Assembly: GCF_964019385.1 (NCBI RefSeq)
Contig: NC_088653.1
Span: forward strand, 14,258,154-14,322,153
Direction: 5' to 3'
Length of the DNA stretch: 64,000 nt
Origin: Sycon ciliatum
Taxonomy: Eukaryota; Porifera; Calcarea; Leucosolenida; Sycettidae
Shown: positions 35,940 to 45,579 of the stretch, one piece after another
How positions within the stretch are numbered: position 1 is the stretch's first letter
Layout of the letters: the number at the start of each line of letters is the position of its first letter
The notes under the pieces: model-generated
What the model was told of the DNA's origin: nothing
Database searches by the model: none
What the model saw: only the letters and a program-made list of their open reading frames with translations
Made by a program: the position numbers and the translations under genes

Positions 35940-37745
35940 GATTATTATTATTATTATTATTATTTGAGGGATTCCCCAAAGGCCGAAGCCTAAATCAAGG
36001 GGGTCTCCGAGAATAAATATACGTGTACAATGCGTGTGCAATAGGGTGCAATTCTTAAAAGAAAGAAAATATTACAATAAAAAAAGATTAATGTGAAGAG
36101 GTTAAATAAGAAGTCTGAGTAGAAGCAAGCGAAAAGGGTACTGGTAAAGAAGGGGGGTAATCAGGAAGTGAGAAAACCTCGAGGATGGAATCTATACCTG
36201 TGGAAATGGGACTTAACGTGCCGGCTAAATACACCACGGGTTTCAGATATCCTAATCTCGGTAGGCAGGGAGTTCCACGTGGTGATCATGGAATGTAGTA
36301 GAGTGGATCGGAAACAGGGACCAGTGTGAGTGGGCAGGAGGTAAAAGTGGGGAAGTCATGCACTCTTGGATAGAACTATGTTGAGATTATTGAGGGTTTC
36401 CGGGTATTGGCGGGTGAAATGGTAAAACAGTTTGAGGCAATGTATATGCCGCCGCCACGCAAGACTTTCCCATTCAGCAGCTTCAAACACGTTCTCCATG
36501 CCATGAGGAATGGGTACTTTCCGACGGTGTAAATACTGCCTGGCCACGCGTGCTTGCAATCGTTCCAAAGTGTCAATATTTCCTGCGGTCAGTTTGTTAT
36601 TCCACAGAGGTGAAGCATACTCAATGGAGGGACGGACGTATCCTTTGTAGAGGCGGGCAATGAGAGCAGGGGTCAGATTGGGTGACATGTAGGATAGCAG
36701 AACAACGCGACGACGAAAGTTGGAGGTGACACTATTGATGTGGGTCTGGAAAGACAGGCGGGGATCCAGGGTGATTCCTAGATGGCGGTGGGTAGTCGAG
36801 GGACATAGGTCTGCAGCATCCACACGCAGTGCTGGGGCAGGAGTCTGGGCGGGGTCAAGTTTGCCGAATACAACACGCACGGATTTAGCGGCATTAAACC
36901 TGCCACCAAATGTAGCAGCCCAGTCCATCACCATGTTCACTGCTGACTGGAGCTGTTGAGGTGCTGCTGCTGGCGGTCGGGATAACCCCAGCGCAGTATC
37001 ATCAGCATAGAGGTATGTTTCCGTCCTGTTGCCATCAGGGATTGATCTCGGGAGGGTATTAATGTACAGGAGAAATAGGATGGGGCCAAGGTGGGAACCT
37101 TGAGGAACTCCCGCCGAGATAGGGGCGAGGGGGGAAAGGTCTTCGCCAACTTTGACCTGTGACTTGCGAGCTGCAAGGTAACCTGCAAACCAAGTAGTAG
37201 CCGTTGGGTTGCATAGTGATTGTAGAAGGGCCAGAAGGGTAGAATGCGGGACGCGATCAAATGCCTTGGCAAAATCCAAGAAGACCACATCATACTCCTG
37301 GCTGCTGTCCATGCTCTTGGCGGCGCTAGCCGTTAAATGTATCAGTTGGTCAACTGTGCTCCGACCGTGTACAAACCCGAACTGATCCGAAACTATTACA
37401 TCTTCATTCCTAAGGAACCTGCTAAGACGGCGCGCTACAATCGAATCAAGCACTTTGGCGACCGAGTTCAAGAGAGAAATAGGGCGGTAGTTCTGGGGTT
37501 CAGCTGTGGAACCTCTCTGCTTATATATTGGTACAACTTGCGCCGTTTTCCACGATGGTGGCAGGCGGCCTTGTGTTATACTTAAATTAAAGACTTTGCA
37601 GAGGGAGTGGGCAATGACACCAGCGGTCTCCTTTAGAATGCGGTTCGGGATGTCACCACCGGCAGCTTTATGGACAGGCAATCTCTTGAGAGTATCAAAG
37701 ACGTCGTAGGATGACACGATAATATTTGTGGCACGAGACCGGACA
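35940..37745 (-). mobile_element. 5'-truncated LINE (Jockey/CR1-like)
   Basis: A minus-strand element whose 3' end carries an (AAT)n tail at 35940-35965 and whose 5' end is cut near 37745, just before the reverse-transcriptase domain. Downstream of the main frame the protein continues past one TGA (36356-36358) with HFYLLPTHTGPCFRSTL and WNSLPTEIR, the usual C-terminal W-N-S-L-P block, to about 36175. Confidence 0.8.
36356..37745 (-). pseudogene. LINE reverse transcriptase (nearly intact RT domain)
   Basis: A long open frame with the full set of RT blocks: KAAGGDIPNRILKE, NYRPISLLNS, DQFGFVHGRST, VVFLDFAKAFDRV (first catalytic Asp), SAGVPQGSHLGPILFLLYIN, TYLYADDTALG (36995-37030, catalytic Y-A-D-D) and HLGITLDPRLSF. 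No endonuclease domain is present and the frame upstream of 37745 is unrelated, so this is a 5'-truncated copy. The single in-frame stop near the C-terminus suggests a fairly recent insertion. Confidence 0.85.
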
Positions 37746-38748
37746 CGGTAAATCAGCGTGCCTGAGCACGGTCTGCGAGACTTATGCGAGAACAAGCTGT
37801 ACCCAAGTACACTTGGTGCACAAATTCATGTGCGACGTTCGTGCAATCAGTGGATTTTTTATAAACTTGAAGGGCACAGCGAATTCATGTGGAGCGCAGT
37901 CTGTGGGTGCAGGTGCAAAATTCGCGTGCGCCGTTCTTGCAATCTGTGGATTTCTCTTTTCTCTGAAAACCTGAAGGCAACAGCGAATCCTGTGGATTTC
38001 TCTGAAAACCTGAAGGTTACAGCGAATTCTGAGTATTTCTCTGAAAACCTGAAGGGTACAGCGAATTCATGTGGAGCGCAGTTTGTGGGTGGCATCTGTG
38101 GATTTAGTTGAAAATCATGAAGAGTGCAGTGAATCCGTTGCGCAAATATCTCAGATTGCGTGGAACTGTCTCTGCAATCTGGAATCATCAGATTGCGCAA
38201 ATTCTCGGATTGTGCGGATTATGGTTCTGTTGACACCGTATGTTCTTTGCCCTTATTTTGCGTATTCAGGGAACTGTTTCTTCCCACATTGCATTTGAGC
38301 GAAGTAATTTTCTCTAGGACAACCAGTACCTAGCCCCACTGGTGGAAAATTCTTATTCTCTTCTCCTCCAAACTACCAGCCAAAAAAACAACAGTTTTGA
38401 GGAGACTTGAGCTCTAGGCTGAGCAGTTTATGGTCTCAGAGCTCTAGGCTAAGCAGCTTTTGGTCTCTGAGCTCTGGTTCCTCGGAGCGTGGTGTCGGCC
38501 TTTCAGCTAAATTTACAGCATTGTACTTCAGTCACACCCGTCTGTTTGAAGGGTTTGCATAGGTGGGCTGAGACACGCTCAGTGGGATAATTCTTTTAAA
38601 AATGTAATTAAAATAGAAGAAATCACATGGAAACGAGTTATGAATCCGCTCGGATGCAAAGAGAAAGTCGACTCTCGGTAGGCAAAAAAAGCATAGCATA
38701 GGGCCCTGAGCCTCCAAGCTCTCTCGTCTGATATTGGAAGAAAACTGC

Positions 38749-38751
<3 letters not shown>

Positions 38752-38792
<41 letters not shown>
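38752..38792. repeat. (GT)n microsatellite next to exon D acceptor
   Basis: About 20 TG repeats ending 30 bp before the acceptor of exon D. The pyrimidine tract that follows (gtgttctttttcaaactgggcag) is the probable acceptor region. Confidence 0.9.
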
Positions 38793-38793
<1 letters not shown>

Positions 38794-38822
38794 GTGTGCG
38801 TGTTCTTTTTCAAACTGGGCAG

Positions 38823-39092
38823 CCGAAATCAGATGTCCCTATCACCCAACCACCATTATTAAGTACTTCCCCGTGGATATGACATTTGCTGACGCTACCG
38901 TTCATTGCCAGAGGTTCAATGCAACTATCGCTACTAAAGAATGGTGCATGAAGGACTTTCTTCGCCCCAGAGACACCTTTGCCTGGTTGGACCAGAGGAT
39001 TGGGGGTTTGCAGTTAGCGAGTGACGCCAACGCATACGATCTAAAATCTGAACCTGCACCAAAGCACAAGGTTGTGTGTGAACTTGAAGCAG
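38823..39092 (+). CDS. C-type-lectin-like domain exon D
   Basis: A predicted internal exon of 270 bp (90 codons), with acceptor AG at 38821-38822 and donor gtaagc at 39093, phase 1 at both ends. Joined in phase with the signal-peptide exon it would begin the mature protein. Domain order: EIRC (Cys1), IIKYFP, TFADATVHC (helix, Cys2), NATIATKEWC (Cys3, thirteen residues after Cys2), FAWLDQRI (central Trp), KHKVVC (Cys4). One sequon (NAT). The T-F-x-x-A-x-x-x-C helix is characteristic of C-type lectin-like and link-type domains. The WIGL and calcium motifs of sugar-binding members are not seen. Expected to be extracellular because of the upstream signal peptide. Confidence 0.75.
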
Positions 39093-39349
39093 GTAAGCCT
39101 AGTCCTGTTTTCCAGTCTCGATAAACAGGCACATAACTTGTGTGTGTGTTTACGGTTGGCGGTTCTCTGTTTGTGTGTTTTGTGCATGTGTGTGGCTCGA
39201 GAAAGGAAAATCAGCACACGAAGCACAGAAGCCATAATTTCGACTAAGCCTTTCGTATCATATCCTCTCTTTTTTGGCTTATGCGAAGGCTAGCCAAGCT
39301 TGCTTTGTGATGTCAACGCGAAGAAGCATAATGATAATAATAATAATCT

Positions 39350-39462
39350 TCACTAGTTTGAGGGAAAGAGACAAACGGGAAAAGTCTGAAGAAAAAATTC
39401 ACTGTCACGACCAGGACTCGAACCAGGGACCCTCGCTTGTAGCTAGCGATGCTCTAACCATA
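39350..39462 (-). repeat. tRNA-derived SINE fragment
   Basis: On the minus strand this carries a box B-like ggttcgagtcctgg and the 3' body with ttttttcttcagac and gtttgtctctttccctcaaa. It is cut at the box A end (39462) where an (ATA)n tract begins. It belongs to the same family as the tandem units at 50249-51247. Confidence 0.7.
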
Positions 39463-39489
39463 ATAATAATAATAATAATTCATACAAAG

Positions 39490-39805
39490 AGAAAGACCAA
39501 GGAACTACAAGTCACGCTATACTGTCCACTAACACCACCAGTTACTAAACAATCAGCTCATGCGATAACATTGCACGACACTGACCGACGGTACTGACGT
39601 TCTACAACTAACTGGCTAACTGCTTTCAAACAAGAAACTGCTCACTGTTGATTAACTAAATCTGCTCCTGCAGCGCTCACCCTCTCTCATACTTGTTAAG
39701 TTCAAAGTGATGTAAATCACTTTCCAACTGTTTAACGCATAATCTCACCTCCTCATAAATTTATCTCTTATTGGCGATGGTGCCATCGTGAGAATAAAGA
39801 ATTCA
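39490..39805 (+). repeat. dispersed repeat with family T tail
   Basis: Starts with caagtcacgctat...ccactaacaccaccag, also found near 21390-21420. It continues through aactgctcac...gttaagttcaaagtgatgta and ends with the family T tail, matching 11690-11880 closely. Confidence 0.6.
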
Positions 39806-40002
39806 AGTAGCTCTAGCACATCTTGGATGCGCACTCCAACAGCCTCCAACACGCTTCTTGCCGAACTCGACACTTGACTGACTCACGATGTCAAGTTTGG
39901 CAAGAAGCGTCGTTTGGCTAGAAGCGATGGAACATTCAACTTCATGACTATTACCGCCCCGAAGTCGCAACTTCTTAGTTGGTGATAAAAATGTATATGT
40001 AT

Positions 40003-40945
40003 GTATAAAAAAAGGAGAAAGGAAAAGAACATAAGGAAAAGAGTTAAGAGTAACTCTCCACCACTGTAACTAGATACTATAATACAGTCAGAAAGTGCAA
40101 CAACTAGGCACAAAACTGACAGAGTACTGAGACATTCGACGTCCTGACACCTAGCTTCAACACATCTCCGTAGCGCTAACCTACAGCCTTCCAACTTGGA
40201 AGGTTCAAGGTTATGGAAAGACCAAAGAGGGAAGGCAAGCGCAACGAAAACGAGCACAAGCTACAGTCCCAACGGAACAAAGAATGTCGATTGTCACTGG
40301 ACGATGACGAGACAAGTAGGTGATTTGACAAAGCGGTCTAACTACAATTCGAAGCAGCAAAGCAGCACACCACCCAACTTGGGTGAGTCAAAAATATCAA
40401 AGATAAGTTAAGAAGGGGGAAGCTTTGCGAGAACGAATTGTACAAGCCGAAATCTAAACACCTACAGTAGTCCTCATGCATGACATTGTGATGGACTAGT
40501 TGACTACAAAACAAGTTGTTTCACACGACGTACGTTTCGCCGTATGGTTCGTGACGGCTCTTCAGGTGTGCAATTTGAAACTCGGGTATAGAGCCAATAA
40601 TAAAAGTAGAAAGGAAAAGGACATATGGAAACGAGTTAAGAGTAACTCTCCACCACTGTAACTAGATACTATATACAGTCAGAAAGTGCAACAACTAGGC
40701 ACAAAACTGACAGAGTACTGAGACATTTGACGTCCTGACACCTAGCTTCAACACATCTCCGTAGCGCTAACCTACAGCCTACCAACTTGGAAGGTTCAAG
40801 GTTATGGGAAGATCAAAGAGGGGAAGGCAAGCGCAACGAAAACGAGCACAAGCTACAGTCCCAACGGAACAAAGAATGTCGATTGTCACTGGACGATGAC
40901 GAGACCAGTAGGCGATTTGACAAAGCGGTCTAACTAAAATTCAAA
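40003..40945 (-). mobile_element. retrozyme-like tandem array, minus strand
   Basis: About 1.6 units of a ~591-bp sequence on the minus strand (cctgacacctagc recurs at 40143 and 40734). The unit holds a hammerhead ribozyme at 40518-40581 and no protein domain. The 3' end of the array stops roughly 35 bp before a second hammerhead would begin. Tandem non-coding units with one type I hammerhead each are the layout of retrozymes, which are copied as self-cleaved, circularised RNA. The same unit forms the array at 48845-49966. Homology is also seen at 2575-2760. Confidence 0.7.
40518..40581 (-). ncRNA. type I hammerhead ribozyme (copy 2)
   Basis: Read on the minus strand: GTTTC and GAAAC pair as outer stem I, and ACAC pairs with GTGT as inner stem I. 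Then core CTGAAGA, stem II GCCGT/ACGGC, GAAA, a short stem III (ACG/CGT with a TA loop) and the cleavage site GTC. The usual CTGATGA is CTGAAGA. That base (position 7) is variable in active hammerheads, so activity is not excluded. The internal loop in stem I is caatttgaaa-like on one side, as expected for loop contacts with stem II. Confidence 0.8.
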
Positions 40946-41252
40946 GTGCTTGTTTTCGTTGCGCTTGCCTTCCCACAATGCTTTGTCTACTTCATCCAGA
41001 AACAAAAAATTCTGACTTTTCACATGACAAAGACACAAAGACATCTCATTTATCGAATGAAAGGAAATCTCGACAGAATTTTTTCTTTGCAGCAAGATAA
41101 TGACAATCGCCTTTGTAGAGATTCCTGGTTAGATAGGTAGGCAGTTTGTAGGCAGGACAGTCGTTTTCGTACGCATGCTGCCTTCATCCCAATTTTTGCA
41201 ACTTCATTGACCTGAAAAAGACGAAAATACTGTAGTATGGACCCGCTGGAGT

Positions 41253-41935
41253 GGGCGTTTGCTGCGAAGTGGGCGTTTGCTGCGAAGTGGGCGTTTGCTG
41301 CGAAGTGGGCTTTTGCTGCGAAGTGGGCGTTTGCTGCGAAATGGGCGTTTGTTGCGAAGTGGGCGTTTGCTGCGAAGTGGGCGTTTGCTGCGAAGTGGGC
41401 GTTTGCTGCGAAGTGGGCGTTTGCTGCGAAGTGGGGTGTTTGCTGCGAAGTGGGCGTTTGCTGCGAAATGGGCGTTTGTTGCGAAGTGGGCGTTTGCTGC
41501 GAAGTGGGCGTTTGCTGCGAAGTGGGCGTTTGCTGCGAAGTGGGCGTTTGCTGCGAAATGGGCGTTTGTTGCGAAGTGGGCGTTTGCTGCGAAGTGGGCG
41601 TTTGCTGCGAAGTGGGCGTTTGCTGCGAAGTGGGCGTTTGCTGCGAAATGGGCGTTTGTTGCGAAGTGGGCGTTTGCTGCGAAGTGGGCGTTTGCTGCGA
41701 AGTGGGCGTTTGCTGCGAAGTGGGGTGTTTGCTGCGAAGTGGGCGTTTGCTGCGAAGAGGGCGTTTGTTGCGAAGTGGGTGTTTGCTGCAAAGTGGGCGT
41801 TTGCTGCGAAGTGGGCGTTTGCTGCGAAGTGGGCGTTTGCTGCGAAGTGGGCGTTTGCTGCGAAGTGGGTGTTTGCTGCGAAGTGGGCGTTTGCCGCGAA
41901 GTGGGCGTTTGCTGCGAAGTGGGCGTTTGCTGTGT
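41253..41935. repeat. 18-bp minisatellite (about 38 units)
   Basis: Tandem copies of gtgggcgtttgctgcgaa with occasional variants (aaatgggcgtttgttgcg, one-base insertions at two places). A higher-order pattern of five units ending in the gaaatggg/gttgcg variant recurs every ~90-108 bp. Because 18 is divisible by three, all six frames are open for hundreds of codons. These frames have no domain and are not called as genes. It ends about 280 bp upstream of exon E. Confidence 0.9.
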
Positions 41936-42217
41936 TTGCAGCGGAATTTACTGTATGGGCTCTTATCTTAGCCTGGCATAGAAAATCAGTGCAAACAAGT
42001 AAAGAAGTTTTTTGTTTCATTAGGAAGTACATTATCTTTCTCCTTCTCGCTTTAAAAATCCTTCTCTATGTGTATATCTGTACAGACCCTTTTCTGTGCA
42101 TAGAAAATTTTCGGCAAAAAAGGTAACGAAGTTTTTAAGTTGTTTCTGGAGGAAGTACATATGTCCCTCAAATCTGTCTGTATGTGTCTATGTGTACGGG
42201 TTGTTTTCTGTGCATAG

Positions 42218-42538
42218 AGAGTAGCCACATGTGTGAGAAAACCAGAGCTCACATTGCCGTGTACGCCAATACGGCAACTTGGTCACAGGCGAAGGAGCAG
42301 TGTAGACGCCTAGGCGGACGGTTACCTGCTGGAGTTGATGAGGGAACCTGCCTAAATCACGCCTTGACTACAATGAGGCGTGATTCTCCAGCCAAGGGAA
42401 GCAGGCCATGGATAGAAGAATATGATGAGCAGCCACTCAATCCGGTGTCTCCCAGCTACACTTTGCACGAGAGCCGGAAGAGAACGACGGAGTATATCGC
42501 ACAACAAATGCAGACTGTGGCATGTGCTTTCAATCTCA
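42218..42538 (+). CDS. C-type-lectin-like domain exon E
   Basis: A predicted internal exon of 321 bp (107 codons), with acceptor tttctgtgcatag before 42218 and donor gtaagt at 42539, phase 1 at both ends. The protein shows SSHMC (Cys1), ATWSQAKEQC (helix, Cys2), RRLGGRLPAGVDEGTC (Cys3, sixteen residues after Cys2), RPWIEEYDEQPL (central Trp) and QTVACAF (Cys4). The W-S-x-A-x-x-x-C-x-x-x-G-G-R-L-P run is the clearest match in the window to the first helix and turn of C-type lectin-like domains. No EPN/QPD or WND motif is present. Likely spliced to exons D and F in the same phase. Confidence 0.8.
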
Positions 42539-43162
42539 GTAAGTCAAACACATTGTGTTGATCAGAATTTCTTGTTTTTTATTATATTATTATGTCTCCT
42601 TTATTCACTTCTTTCGAGGGCGATAAGCCAGACCCACCGGGAAATATTTCTATGGGTGGAACAGCAAAAAGAAAGTGAAAAAAAAATAAAAAAGTCAAAA
42701 ACCAAAGGGACAAGAAATAGGGGAATGAAGAGGAAGAAAGGAAAGAAACTCAATCCAGAGTCCAACATCAAAACAATAATATAGAATTTGCAACGACAGG
42801 TATTGTACAAAGACAGGTATTGTACAAAATTAATGATAAGGACGTTGATGTTGTATATGGGGAGTACAAAGGAAATATCCTTATCAGTCGTTATTCAAGT
42901 CTCTTGGCTATTGAACATGAAAACGCAGCAGATGTGCCTTTACATGTTAAGGACAGTTCTTAGTATTTTAACTGAACCTTGGATATCCTCCTGTTGCACA
43001 ATAGCCAGGTCTCCTCCTGCACAGTCCGAAGGCATTGAGAAGTCTCCCCCACCAAGTCTCCCAGGGCACCGACAAACACAGGGACCACGTCAACCTGGGT
43101 GAGGGACCAAATTCTGGAAATCTCCCGCTTCAAGTCATAATAGTTCGAGCGCTTTTATTATT
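42539..43162. other. intronic stretch without gene
   Basis: A/T-rich sequence downstream of exon E, with no recognised repeat boundary, RNA or exon before the left end of the palindromic element near 43163. Confidence 0.4.
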
Positions 43163-43176
43163 TAGCAATGACAAAT

Positions 43177-45579
43177 GGCCCAATATCTGAGAAAATCGAC
43201 CTTCCGGGCTATTTTGGTGAAAATGACTTTTCCATTGTAAAATGATTTCTGACCTGTGTAGAGTATTTTGACAACGTTTCACGGATTTCAGAGCAATATT
43301 CACCATGTAGCAATGCATTTTATGAGTAGGAGTCAAATTTTGGATTTGCACATCTTAGAATTGATTTTGAAAACTCAGCATGGTTGGTACTACTGTTTGT
43401 ATCCAAGTTGTAACAATAACAGAAAACAGTTCAGGACTACAATAGAGTGTCTAAGCATTTCTTTTCCAGCTTTCACTCTGTTGGTAGGGTAGCTGCGACA
43501 GCAGCAACGGCAGTAGGAGCAGGGCAGGTGATGTCTCTGTTCTCCTCGTGACAGTGCTGACGAACCTGCTTGAAAAGGTAGTCGGCACGAGCGTGTGACA
43601 TCCCGGCTGGTTGCAGGGCAGGTGGAAGGACTTCCGTCTTCAATGTGCTGATGTCAGCATCCGGCTTGATAATCGACAAGGTCTTGTCAGCCTCCGTCGA
43701 TGATCCAGACATCTCCACGATCCCAGGCTTGTCAGCTGAGAAGTGGAAATTCTGGTATTTCGTGATGTTTTTCACGGGCTTGAAAACAGTGGAAAGGTAT
43801 GCATCCCACTGTCTCCAATCCCATGAAAACAAAACGGCCTTGTTGAAGGCTGCTGATTTATCTGTTGCATCAGCTAGCTGCTGAAGTGTATCGACGTCGG
43901 ACTTCCTGTAAGTCTGCTTCAGCAACCCAAAGCCGCCATCGACAAAGCATCGAGTGTGCCCAACGCGCATGAAGCACAGGTCGATGGATTCGTTGAGCCC
44001 CACAATGACTCGCCAGCAGAGGTACCCAACGACTGTTTTGTTTTTGTTTTGTCCGCAGCAATTGTCGGCGTGCAGACCGATGTCGTGTGCGCCCTTGGCA
44101 TGCTGCTGAAGATGGAAATGGAGGAGTGAGACCACTGAGTTTGGCCCATGGCATTTGCTGCCATCAACTCCGATGGTCTCATTTTCGTCAAACAAATAGT
44201 TGTGCTGTGCTGGCACAGCCTCCGCTGCAACACCAAAAATCTGGATCCGGCGCGGAACTTTAAAATACAACGCACCTACTTCACGGGCATGGTGTGGAAT
44301 GTGCGCCTGCTGGGCAAAGTCGAACGTGAAGTGCTCGTATGCTGGCGCTTGCAACTCACTGCTTTGCTGTTCAGCTATGGCATCCTTTGCCTTCGCAATG
44401 CAGGCCCTGTAATGATCTCGCGCAACATTCGCCTTCTCCATGTGCGCCTTCAACTCTTCCACTGTTTTTTGTCTGGAAATTTCCGTTCTCGCTCGGGTGA
44501 TCTTCGACTGCATGTCTGAACATTCTCCACACACATCTTCCTTCGGAGTCATAATCAAAACATCTGGAGTTTCTTTCAACCATAGTTTGACAAATGTCTG
44601 GTAAGAGACAGTGCCTCCGGCATTTACGTACTTCTGGTGCACCAGCTTCTTTGTAGTGATGCATGGCAAGTAAACTGGTGCTGGAGTGTTGTGCCCCCTG
44701 GGTGCAGCAGGCTGTGGGAGACCATTCACCACAGCGTAGTTACGAATGAAATCGCGTACCTGCGTTACACCCTCCGCAGACACAGCATGCCAGGGAGAAC
44801 GACCAACATTTCCATGCTGTGGAGGAGTCAGAACGCCTGCGTCGAGATGTGCCTGCACTTGATGCACGTCGTATCGACTGGCGGAATTTGCATACAAAAA
44901 TACCGCCTGACACGTTTTCACACCACCGACTTCGTACCGGTATGTCACTCGAGATCGCGCAGCATGATGTGCTCCGTGATGTCCTGAATCGCCACGATTA
45001 GCCAGAGCATCCAGCTTGCCAGTCAAGAATACGCGACGGTCATCGTCGCCAAGAACCTCCGTAGAATTTCGCGATGATTTTAGAATTTCTGGTGGGACAC
45101 TCAGGAAACAGTTTTGACTCCCTGCGCAAGGGCAGCCAGCGACCCGGCGTGCTTCGATGTCCTCAGTGGATGACAGCTTGATAGCTGGTTGCTTTTCCCT
45201 GCCTACAGCGGCAGCAGCTAGCGCTGTGGCCGGCTCCGGTTGCCCCTGATCATACTCATCAAGGTCCTCTTCATCGTCGCTGCCGACAGGTAAGTGCGTT
45301 GTGTCAAGTGCGATCGTTTCATCCGCGCTATCAGAAGCGCTGGCGTCGCTGGAGGGGATATCGCCAAAGAACGATGCATCATCGTCGATGAGATCGCGGT
45401 TGGCCTCTTCTGTGAATCCAATAACAACCTGACACAAGGATCGCCTTCGATTTCCTTCCGCCATTGTCGCCTCCGCAGTTTGCTGTGACAGAATCGATTT
45501 TTTTGCGATCAAATTTGTTTTGGCTTTTTCTCAAAAAAGTCGCGTAGCCCCGAAGGTCGAAAGTCTCAGATATCGGGCC
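43177..45579 (-). mobile_element. 2.4-kb DNA transposon with 4-bp target duplication
   Basis: The ends GGCCCAATATCTGAGA and its imperfect inverse (tctcagatatcgggcc) form ~34-bp inverted repeats, both also holding a tcgacctt..gggct block. The direct repeat AAAT flanks the element (43173-43176 and 45580-45583). The opposite arm of the palindrome keeps the uninterrupted target (agcaatgaaAAATatcaat), which independently shows where the element inserted and that AAAT was duplicated. It encodes one intact 679-codon gene that fills most of its length. Confidence 0.8.
43473..45512 (-). CDS. intact transposase-like protein (DUF7869-type)
   Basis: A 679-codon frame between the terminal inverted repeats, hence the presumed transposase. 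Layout: an acidic, Ser/Asp-rich N-terminus; a cysteine motif (GCPCAGSQNCF, about residue 130); a central region with a helix-turn-helix-like KLVHQKYV segment; EDVCGECSDMQSK (Cys-x-x-Cys) followed by a charged coiled-coil-like stretch; and a C-terminal half with FTFDFAQQ, GLHADNCCGQNKNK and GHTRCFVDGGFGLLK. The three Asp-bearing motifs in this order suggest an RNase H-like D-D-D catalytic core. The D-N-C-x-G-Q-N-K-N signature is widespread in uncharacterised animal proteins. Start at 45512; an internal Met at 45464 (MAEGNRRR) is the alternative. No frameshift or stop is seen, so the gene may be active. Function is inferred from the transposon context. Confidence 0.7.
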   Translation of the reverse strand: MIAKKSILSQQTAEATMAEGNRRRSLCQVVIGFTEEANRDLIDDDASFFGDIPSSDASASDSADETIALDTTHLPVGSDDEEDLDEYDQGQPEPATALAAAAVGREKQPAIKLSSTEDIEARRVAGCPCAGSQNCFLSVPPEILKSSRNSTEVLGDDDRRVFLTGKLDALANRGDSGHHGAHHAARSRVTYRYEVGGVKTCQAVFLYANSASRYDVHQVQAHLDAGVLTPPQHGNVGRSPWHAVSAEGVTQVRDFIRNYAVVNGLPQPAAPRGHNTPAPVYLPCITTKKLVHQKYVNAGGTVSYQTFVKLWLKETPDVLIMTPKEDVCGECSDMQSKITRARTEISRQKTVEELKAHMEKANVARDHYRACIAKAKDAIAEQQSSELQAPAYEHFTFDFAQQAHIPHHAREVGALYFKVPRRIQIFGVAAEAVPAQHNYLFDENETIGVDGSKCHGPNSVVSLLHFHLQQHAKGAHDIGLHADNCCGQNKNKTVVGYLCWRVIVGLNESIDLCFMRVGHTRCFVDGGFGLLKQTYRKSDVDTLQQLADATDKSAAFNKAVLFSWDWRQWDAYLSTVFKPVKNITKYQNFHFSADKPGIVEMSGSSTEADKTLSIIKPDADISTLKTEVLPPALQPAGMSHARADYLFKQVRQHCHEENRDITCPAPTAVAAVAATLPTE

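Larger units (their letters stand above)
33062..38822 (+). other. putative intron 1 of the downstream lectin-like gene
   Basis: About 5.8 kb between the signal-peptide exon and exon D. It contains a transposase relic (34091-34491), a hairpin element (35365-35526), a TTAA MITE (35525-35777), a minus-strand LINE (35940-37745) and ~41-bp tandem repeats around 37860-38100 (phrases ctctgaaaacctgaagg and acagcgaatt). The segments 33300-34020, 34750-35360 and 38200-38740 show no supported gene. Confidence 0.4.
39093..42217 (+). other. putative intron between lectin-like exons D and E
   Basis: Contains a truncated tRNA-SINE (39350-39462), dispersed repeat plus family T tail (39490-39805), a minus-strand hammerhead tandem array (40003-40945) and an 18-bp minisatellite (41253-41935). 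No other gene is supported. Confidence 0.5.

Noticed and set aside
41184..42126. Six overlapping frames of 195-291 codons
   Set aside because: Produced by an 18-bp minisatellite, which stays open in every frame.
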